Shown: positions 21,336-25,665 of the stretch, piece after piece | Position numbering within the stretch: the stretch's first letter is position 1 | How the letters are laid out: each line of letters starts with the position of its first letter | DNA from: Brevibacterium sp. UMB1308A | Lineage (GTDB): Bacteria > Actinomycetota > Actinomycetes > Actinomycetales > Brevibacteriaceae | Assembly: GCF_030230605.1 (NCBI RefSeq) | Contig: NZ_JASPDO010000030.1 | Location: 1 to 25,665, forward strand | Direction: 5' to 3' | Length of the DNA: 25,665 nt | The notes under the pieces: generated by a model | Told to the model about the DNA's origin: nothing | The model's database searches: none | Seen by the model: the letters and a program-made list of their open reading frames with translations, nothing else | Position numbers and translations under genes: made by a program

Positions 21336-21725
21336 TTATGCAGCGTTGTTCTTTGGTGCGTTGACGTCAGCTGGGAGTGCCGACTTTGCAACCTCGACCA
21401 GCGAGGTGAAGACTGCTGGGTCGTTCACTGCAAGTTCGGCCAGCATGCGACGGTCAACTTCAACCTGTGCAGCCTTGAGGCCCTGGATAAAACGGTTGTA
21501 GGTCATGCCGTTTGCGCGGGCACCAGCGTTGATGCGCTGGATCCAGAGGCGGCGGAAGTCACCCTTGCGCTGGCGGCGGTCACGGTAGCTGTATACCAGT
21601 GAGTGGATGACCTGCTCTTTTGCCTTGCGGTACAGGCGTGAGCGCTGACCGCGGTATCCCTTTGCGCGTTCGAGGATTACCCGACGCTTCTTCTTGGCGT
21701 TAATCGCCCTTTTCACACGTGCCAC
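21336..21725 (-). CDS. rplT: Ribosomal protein L20
   Basis: L20 is a large-subunit protein essential for early 50S assembly, binding 23S rRNA. It has 129 residues against about 118 in many bacteria; the extra length is a C-terminal tail (about 118-129, ending APKNNAA). The N-terminal basic arm ([15 protein letters not shown]) and the globular part with [12 protein letters not shown] are typical. The start is GTG, preceded by AAGGAG. In other bacteria L20 represses its own operon; the leader and intergenic hairpins here could be targets, but that is inference. Confidence 0.97.
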   Translation of the reverse strand: MARVKRAINAKKKRRVILERAKGYRGQRSRLYRKAKEQVIHSLVYSYRDRRQRKGDFRRLWIQRINAGARANGMTYNRFIQGLKAAQVEVDRRMLAELAVNDPAVFTSLVEVAKSALPADVNAPKNNAA

Positions 21726-21801
21726 GTGTACTCCTTAAAAATCTAAATGTATTCAGCGGTGGTGAGCTAAGCGCGTGGCCTGGCCCACGTGCGTGTTAGC
21801 G

Positions 21802-22008
21802 TCAGCGACCTTTGAACTTACCCAGAAGCTTCTTGGCCTTTGCAGCGTCACCCGGAGCCAGCACCTGGTCCTGGGAGATCTGACGCTTACGCTTCGAGCT
21901 CTTGTGTTCAGCGAGGTGACGGTTACCTACGCCTTCGCGCATGATTTTTCCGCTACCCGTAACGCGCACGCGCTTCTTCGTACCGCTGTGGGTCTTCATT
22001 TTCGGCAT
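21802..22008 (-). CDS. rpmI: Ribosomal protein L35
   Basis: This is a small basic large-subunit protein of 68 residues, the usual size. The family start MPKMKTHSGTKKR is intact, and it ends KAKKLLGKFKGR. It sits between infC and rplT as in most bacteria. A GGAGACGG stretch lies upstream of the ATG. The 70-bp gap before it holds two inverted repeats, listed separately. Confidence 0.97.
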   Translation of the reverse strand: MPKMKTHSGTKKRVRVTGSGKIMREGVGNRHLAEHKSSKRKRQISQDQVLAPGDAAKAKKLLGKFKGR

Positions 22009-22033
22009 TCTGCCGTCTCCTTACGTTTCACAT

Positions 22034-22078
22034 CGACGCTCTTAAGCGTCGCTTCCTGTGTTCAGCTCTGTGAGAGCT
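22034..22078 (-). promoter_or_regulatory. Two hairpins between infC and rpmI
   Basis: Inverted repeats are CGACGCT (22034-22040) with AGCGTCG (22045-22051), loop of four bases, and AGCTCT (22064-22069) with AGAGCT (22073-22078), loop of three. The second reaches the infC stop region. Neither is followed by a U-tract on the minus strand, so they are not plain terminators. They could set expression of rpmI-rplT, serve as a processing site or bind L20; the sequence does not decide. Confidence 0.5.
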
Positions 22079-22708
22079 TTAAGCTTCTTCGCGTGCTTCG
22101 GCTTTAGCCTGAGCTGCGCGTTCGCGCCGCGACTTCACTTCAGCCTTCGTGCCTTTCGCGCCTTTAGTTGCGCGACGGCTTTCAGCCTTAGCATCGGCCT
22201 TCGACTTGACCGGCGCGATGACCATGACCATGTTGCGTCCGTCGACACGCGGTGCAGATTCGACAGTTCCCAAATCTGCGACTTCGTCTGCCAACTTGTT
22301 GAGCAGTTTCATACCCATTTCTGGGCGTGACTGCTCACGTCCGCGGAACATGATCATGACCTTGACCTTGTCGCCACCTGACAGGAAGCGGCTGACGTGG
22401 CCCTTCTTGGTTTCGTAGTCGTGGTCATCGATCTTGAGGCGGAACCGGATTTCTTTCAAGGCCATGTTGGCTTGATTCTTCCGAGCTTCGCGAGCTTTCT
22501 GGGCAGATTCGTACTTGAATTTGCCGTAATCCATGAGTTTGACAACCGGTGGCTTGGCCTGAGGCGCAACCTCTACAAGGTCCAGATCGGCCGAGCGAGC
22601 AAGGTCGAGTGCCTTTCTGATGGCGACAATTCCAACCTGTTCTCCATTTGGCCCAACGAGTCGGACCTCTGGAACTCGAATGCGATCGTTAATACGCGGC
22701 TCGCTGAT
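22079..22708 (-). CDS. infC: Translation initiation factor IF-3
   Basis: IF-3 binds the 30S subunit, keeps it free of 50S and checks the start codon. The protein has 209 residues from an AUC start (22708-22706), read as [16 protein letters not shown], the normal IF-3 N-terminus. AAGGAG lies six bases before the AUC. The longer in-frame readings through the leader begin with residues unlike the family and have no binding site. Rare infC start codons underlie IF-3 self-control in other bacteria. The N-domain covers about 1-75, the linker lies near 75-90, and the C-domain reaches about 165. The last 40 residues form a Lys/Ala/Arg/Glu-rich tail, as in other actinobacteria. Confidence 0.95.
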   Translation of the reverse strand: MSEPRINDRIRVPEVRLVGPNGEQVGIVAIRKALDLARSADLDLVEVAPQAKPPVVKLMDYGKFKYESAQKAREARKNQANMALKEIRFRLKIDDHDYETKKGHVSRFLSGGDKVKVMIMFRGREQSRPEMGMKLLNKLADEVADLGTVESAPRVDGRNMVMVIAPVKSKADAKAESRRATKGAKGTKAEVKSRRERAAQAKAEAREEA

Positions 22709-22921
22709 GTGTTGCTCCTTCTCAAGATGATTGTTCACGAGTGGGGCACAAAAAAGGCCCCCTTTGCACAAAGGGAGCCCACATGATCGTTTTCACGAAC
22801 GTATCCATTTGGATGAAAGACGGAGAGATAGTCTGCACTATCTTGACCGGTTTTCTATTCAAATGGTGGTAACCCGGCTACTGTAAATAACCTAGGTGGG
22901 AGTGAAACTCCGCTTTGCACA
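22709..22921 (-). promoter_or_regulatory. Leader RNA of infC-rpmI-rplT with alternative structures
   Basis: This is the roughly 210-nt untranslated stretch before infC. It contains a 5-bp hairpin (22899-22911), a 7-bp hairpin (22826-22843, loop of four) and the terminator. CAAAGCGGAG near the 5' end (22917-22908) can pair with CTCCCTTTG in the left arm of the terminator, with one bulged C, and this would exclude the terminator. The same GGAG is also part of the first small hairpin. A leader that switches between terminator and antiterminator is therefore possible. The effector is unknown; L20, IF-3, or translation state are candidates by analogy. Confidence 0.6.
22750..22780 (-). terminator. 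Intrinsic terminator in the infC leader (likely attenuator)
   Basis: On the minus strand GGCTCCCTTT (22779-22770) pairs with AAAGGGGGCC (22765-22756) around the loop GTGC, with one mismatch. Six T follow (22755-22750). It lies 42 bp upstream of the infC start and well downstream of the likely promoter, so it would stop transcription before the operon unless prevented. Confidence 0.82.
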
Positions 22922-22927
22922 GGGACC

Positions 22928-22933
22928 AGCATA
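22928..22933 (-). promoter_or_regulatory. Putative -10 of the infC operon
   Basis: TATGCT on the minus strand would start the transcript near 22921, just at the pairing segment of the leader. No good -35 lies 16-18 bases upstream. A perfect TTGACA at 22976-22971 is too far away (37 bases) to be its partner. Confidence 0.35.
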
Positions 22934-22980
22934 CACGAATTGGTGGGAGAAAGAGAAATGCAGGCTTGTATGTCAAGATT

Positions 22981-23382
22981 ATGGGCATGACGACCCACAG
23001 TTTTGACAATAGCGACATTCCCGCCAACCAAACCAGCGACGCTGAGCAGCAGGCGCTACGCGACATTGCGGATGTGCCGGCGGTTGAGATCATTTCTTCT
23101 GCCGCGGTGCACTTGATGAGTGCAGCTGCTGTGAAGTGCGGGCTCGCCGAGGACACACCTGAGTCGAGTGGGCGGGATCTGCAGGATCTTGATGAGGCGC
23201 GCAAGTTGATTACTTCGTTGGCTGGGCTGGTGACAGCGGCGTCGACCGAGGTTGGCGATCACCATGCGCGCCCGCTACGTGATGGGTTGCGTTCATTGCA
23301 GTTGGCGTTCCGCGAAGCATCGACGATTCCGGATGCACCAGGCAAGGGCCCGGGCGAGAAGTTCACTGGCCCTGTGAGCTAG
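22981..23382 (+). CDS. DUF1844 family protein
   Basis: This is a small soluble protein of about 133 residues, of unknown function, found next to infC in many actinobacteria (family knowledge). The conserved core is clear: DVPAVEIISSAAVHLMSAAAVKCGL, then DLDEARKLITSLAGLVTAA, then PLRDGLRSLQLAFREAS and the C-terminal GPGEKFTGPV. It is predicted mostly helical, with no signal peptide and no catalytic motif that I can see. The start is uncertain between the ATG at 22981 and the one two codons later; neither has a ribosome binding site. It diverges from the infC leader promoter, and its stop lies in a short direct repeat. Confidence 0.85.
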   Translation: MGMTTHSFDNSDIPANQTSDAEQQALRDIADVPAVEIISSAAVHLMSAAAVKCGLAEDTPESSGRDLQDLDEARKLITSLAGLVTAASTEVGDHHARPLRDGLRSLQLAFREASTIPDAPGKGPGEKFTGPVS

Positions 23383-23410
23383 TGCATCGGTGAGCTAGTG
23401 TGGCGCCGGC

Positions 23411-23956
23411 CTAAGAGAAATAGCCTTTCATGTACTCCTGAGATCCGATACCCACTGAGTCGAAGAACTCAGCCATGTCGACGTCTTCTTTGAGGGACTC
23501 CAGTTCGTCTTCGTTCCCACCGGTCTCCGCTTCCCTCAAACCGTCTAATGCGTCCTGGAGAGCGTACGGTTGCCAAATGGTGACACCGAGCTTTTCAAAG
23601 GCATAACTGGCCGGAGCCTCCGATTCGTCGATCCTGGCGCCATCATTGAGCTTCATGAGCATCTCTGCGCATTCAATTGCGTTCATACGCGACAGGTTGT
23701 GCCCTTCTAACTCAACGTCGACACCGTCTTTCGTAGGGTTGGTTCCAAATTCCATGAACTCGACTCCGCTCGAGCCAAGGTGCACCTGGATACACGCAGC
23801 GTGGAAGTAGAGGGTGCTGTCAGTTGAGCCATCTTCGGGTTGCCCCAGTACCTCACACACCTGCTCAGCGCTATCGCCAAAGCGTATAGTCTGGTCGCCG
23901 GAAGGTGTCTGAAAACGAGCGCCTACGTGTGAGATCAATTGAATCGGGTTGAACAT
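23411..23956 (-). CDS. Hypothetical acidic protein
   Basis: I do not recognise this 181-residue protein. The N-terminal half (about 1-85) reads like a beta-rich domain with TIRFGDSAEQVCEVLGQPED and a strand YFHAACIQVHLG. The middle is helical (NAIECAEMLMKLNDG), followed by ASYAFEKLGVTIWQP. The last third is rich in Glu and Asp and ends FFDSVGIGSQEYMKGYFS. There is no signal peptide or membrane segment. The ATG at 23956 follows AGGAGA with a normal gap; the in-frame start nine codons earlier lacks one. The general build recalls small immunity or antitoxin-like proteins, but no toxin gene is beside it, so this is only a resemblance. Confidence 0.72.
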   Translation of the reverse strand: MFNPIQLISHVGARFQTPSGDQTIRFGDSAEQVCEVLGQPEDGSTDSTLYFHAACIQVHLGSSGVEFMEFGTNPTKDGVDVELEGHNLSRMNAIECAEMLMKLNDGARIDESEAPASYAFEKLGVTIWQPYALQDALDGLREAETGGNEDELESLKEDVDMAEFFDSVGIGSQEYMKGYFS

Positions 23957-24026
23957 GGGTTCTCCTGCTTGGCGAATAATCACTGCTCCTCTCAGAATAC
24001 TTCTCTTGGGCTCTGGCTGGTTCTGT

Positions 24027-25025
24027 CTAGTGGTCTAGTACCCATTCAGGGAACGGGTCTGTGTAGTTTTCCCACGCTTGGACACCGTCGAGAAGTTCGG
24101 AGTCTGTGAGGGTGGCAGTGTCGAGCACTGCGCGGAGTTCCGCGGGGTCAAGGTCGACACCTGTGATGCCAAGTTCTTGACCAAACGCCAGTTGTTGATC
24201 TGGGGTGTCACGTGCCGCTGGTTCTAGAGAAACAGCGGGGCCAGTGTTGCTCCATAGTCCCGTGATGCCGGGGCGGCTGGCGAGTCTGACGAACCCGGCT
24301 ACTCGGATGACGGTTCCGCACATGCCCGAGGTGATGACGCGGTCGAAGGCGCTGTGGAGCCGGGCTGGGTGGAAGGGTCGGAGGTTTTCGTAGAGGAACG
24401 AGGTGACGCGCGGGTGCGTACGCGGTGGCGTGTGACTTGAGTTCAGGAGTTGCACCCAGCCGGGCATGGCAAGTTCAGGGCTGATGGGCGCATTGCCGTG
24501 GATGGTAGCACTGATTGATTCGGTGTCGCTCCAGATGATGCGCGCGGTTGGGTTGAGGTGGCTCAGCAGGGCTTGGGCCATTTCCCATTCGAAGGGCTTC
24601 TCCCCGACTAGGCATATGTGGGTGGCGTATTCGATGCATCCGGCGGCGCATTGACAGGCGGGGGTGCAGTCGTCGAGTGGCATGCCGTGTTCGAAGCGGA
24701 CGTGGTGTACGTCTATGTCGCTGGCAAGGTCGTCCAGTAGTGCACGGGCTTCAACGGCTACGACGACTGCGCGTAGTTCGACGTCTGGCCGCGAAAGGGA
24801 GCCAATGATGTCTTCGACTTGTGCCGAGTGTGGGTAATCGGCGACGATTCCTGGGTGAGCACCCAATTCCGGGAGTGAGTCGATGAGTCGTGAGCCGGCT
24901 GTGACAGGGTCGGTGGATCCGATCGGGGTGTAGCGGTATCCGAGGTTGTGGGCGATGTCGGTGGCAGTGAGGTAGCGGGCGTCTGGCGATCGGCCCACGA
25001 CGGCTACGACTGGGAGAAGAGTCAT
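24027..25025 (-). CDS. CobW/ZNG1-like protein lacking the P-loop
   Basis: The protein has 332 residues. The C-terminal part (about 205-275) matches the CobW C-terminal domain (VTSFLYENLRPFHPARLHSAF, then a GFVRLASRPG stretch). The N-terminal half has the overall length of a COG0523 GTPase, but the Walker A site is replaced by VVAVVGRSPDARYLTA, with no GxxGxGK(T/S). The metal-binding CxCC of the family is replaced by a cysteine cluster C120, C124, C126, C130. It may be a zinc-binding or chaperone-like relative rather than an active GTPase. It diverges from a cysteine-free L36 gene, a setting usual for Zur-controlled genes. No ribosome binding site precedes the ATG; TAAGCT ends 7 bases before it. 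Confidence 0.75.
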   Translation of the reverse strand: MTLLPVVAVVGRSPDARYLTATDIAHNLGYRYTPIGSTDPVTAGSRLIDSLPELGAHPGIVADYPHSAQVEDIIGSLSRPDVELRAVVVAVEARALLDDLASDIDVHHVRFEHGMPLDDCTPACQCAAGCIEYATHICLVGEKPFEWEMAQALLSHLNPTARIIWSDTESISATIHGNAPISPELAMPGWVQLLNSSHTPPRTHPRVTSFLYENLRPFHPARLHSAFDRVITSGMCGTVIRVAGFVRLASRPGITGLWSNTGPAVSLEPAARDTPDQQLAFGQELGITGVDLDPAELRAVLDTATLTDSELLDGVQAWENYTDPFPEWVLDH

Positions 25026-25073
25026 GGCGAGGAGCTTAGCTGGACTTTTTAGCTGGGACTAAGAGCTCAATAA

Positions 25074-25087
25074 ATATGTGTTCATAT
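25074..25087. promoter_or_regulatory. Palindrome between the CobW-like and L36 genes (possible Zur site)
   Basis: ATATG (25074-25078) and CATAT (25083-25087) form an inverted repeat with a four-base centre in the 167-bp divergent gap. Its place fits an operator serving both genes. The match to known actinobacterial Zur sites is only partial, so the regulator is inferred from context. The rest of the gap holds TATAAC (25151-25156), a possible -10 for rpmJ. Confidence 0.3.
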
Positions 25088-25192
25088 CATGCGTGACCAG
25101 GCATTATACAAGCGAGGCCAGGAGCCCTAGAGTGTGCTTTCGACATTTTCTATAACTGTCCATGAGGACTAATAGCACCAGAGGAGCTACCT

Positions 25193-25315
25193 ATGAAGGT
25201 CCGAGCATCATTGCGTTCAATCAAGAACCAAAAAGGCGCTCAGGTTGTTAAGCGCAAAGGTCGCATCTACGTGATTAACAAGCAGAATCCCCGTATGAAA
25301 GCCCGACAGAAGTAA
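25193..25315 (+). CDS. rpmJ: Ribosomal protein L36, cysteine-free (C-minus) form
   Basis: This is a 40-codon gene giving [20 protein letters not shown] and a second half with [18 protein letters not shown]. It aligns with L36 along its full length, but the zinc-binding residues of the usual C-plus form (three Cys and one His) are absent. Such C-minus paralogues replace the zinc form when zinc is scarce, and are commonly repressed by Zur (established for this group). GAGGAG precedes the ATG by eight bases, and TATAAC lies about 37 bases upstream. The neighbouring CobW-like gene supports a metal-limitation role. I infer that a zinc-type rpmJ exists elsewhere in the genome. Confidence 0.92.
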   Translation: MKVRASLRSIKNQKGAQVVKRKGRIYVINKQNPRMKARQK

Positions 25316-25374
25316 GCACAGCAGTAGAACAGCAGTAAGGACTCCCCCCTCTCCGGTCTTTGGTTCCAGCTTTG

Positions 25375-25665
25375 TTAAAACGGTGGTGGTTCGTTACTGG
25401 ATTCCCATGGGCGGGTGTCACCGTTGAACACCTCCCCTGGACTGTGAATTGCTTCAGTTTCAGTGCTGTGTGTGGTTTGGTGTTCGGTTGCTAGGTACTC
25501 ACTAATTGTGCCGCTAATGTCTTGGTCTCCGGTGTCGAAGTACTCAAGTAACCGTTCGTACTGGAGTTGGTTGATCCGTGATTCTGGCGGGTAGACCAGC
25601 ATGGCACCAATCCGTGGGAACACCCACGCCAGGGAACCGTCATCCATCTTGTCGACGCGGAGTCG
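25375..25665 (-). CDS. Hypothetical protein, C-terminal part (5' end outside window)
   Basis: The reading frame is open through the right edge: the codons before the first visible ATG (25647) read RLRVDK, so the gene probably begins outside. The visible 96 residues contain a hydrophobic stretch LAWVFPRIGAMLVYP, then a helical NQLQYERLLEYF, and a polar Glu/Thr/Ser-rich tail ending NEPPPF. I do not recognise the family. The 59 bp between its stop and the rpmJ stop hold no clear terminator. Confidence 0.5.
   Translation of the reverse strand, partial: RLRVDKMDDGSLAWVFPRIGAMLVYPPESRINQLQYERLLEYFDTGDQDISGTISEYLATEHQTTHSTETEAIHSPGEVFNGDTRPWESSNEPPPF

Noticed and set aside
22741..22784. Short open frame through the infC leader terminator (MWAPFVQRG...) as a leader peptide
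   Set aside because: It has no ribosome binding site, and the frame has no run of regulatory codons. It is probably chance.
22971..22976. Perfect TTGACA on the minus strand as -35 of infC
   Set aside because: No TAnnnT lies 16-18 bases downstream. The likely -10 (22933-22928) is 37 bases away.
25316..25374. AGCAGTA repeated twice and a C-rich run after rpmJ as a terminator
   Set aside because: No stable hairpin with a U-tract can be drawn.

Overview
The window looks like chromosomal core DNA of an actinomycete, probably in the order Micrococcales; a Jonesia- or Cellulomonas-like genus is an inference only. The support is the gene order infC-rpmI-rplT-rRNA methyltransferase-pheS-pheT followed by argCJBDFRGH, a DUF1844 gene divergent from infC, many GTG starts, an AUC start on infC, and an actinobacterial rRNA-operon leader at the left edge. 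I saw no insertion sequence, prophage, CRISPR array or tRNA gene.

Left part (1-11184, minus strand). Bases 1-288 read on the minus strand as the leader of an rRNA operon whose 16S gene would lie off the left edge. They carry a boxA-like antitermination element and one promoter; a second promoter with an A-tract overlaps the end of the CPBP protease gene. To its right lies a tightly packed run read right to left: argC, argJ, argB, argD, argF, argR, argG, argH, tyrS and a CPBP membrane protease. Most junctions are ATGA or GTGA overlaps. It encodes arginine synthesis from N-acetylglutamate, including the acetyl-recycling ArgJ and the repressor ArgR. Upstream of argC are two ARG-box-like palindromes about 21 bp apart, overlapping a promoter placed for a leaderless argC mRNA.

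Middle (11205-13812, plus strand). A quinone oxidoreductase and a thiamine-diphosphate enzyme, possibly of the 2-ketoarginine decarboxylase type, diverge from argC. The second converges on aarF, and the two stop codons share the palindrome TTAA.

Right-centre (13809-22921, minus strand). infC-rpmI-rplT is preceded by a roughly 210-nt leader ending in an intrinsic terminator that looks like an attenuator, and is closed by a strong terminator. Directly after that terminator an rRNA 2'-O-methyltransferase gene appears to have its own promoter. It is followed by pheS, pheT, a short-chain dehydrogenase and an AarF/UbiB-family kinase-like gene.

Right end (22981-25665). A DUF1844 gene (plus) is followed by an unrecognised acidic protein (minus) and a CobW-family protein without a P-loop (minus). 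Divergent from the latter is a 40-codon gene for a cysteine-free ribosomal protein L36 (plus), the form usually linked to zinc limitation. A gene that runs off the window (minus) ends the region.
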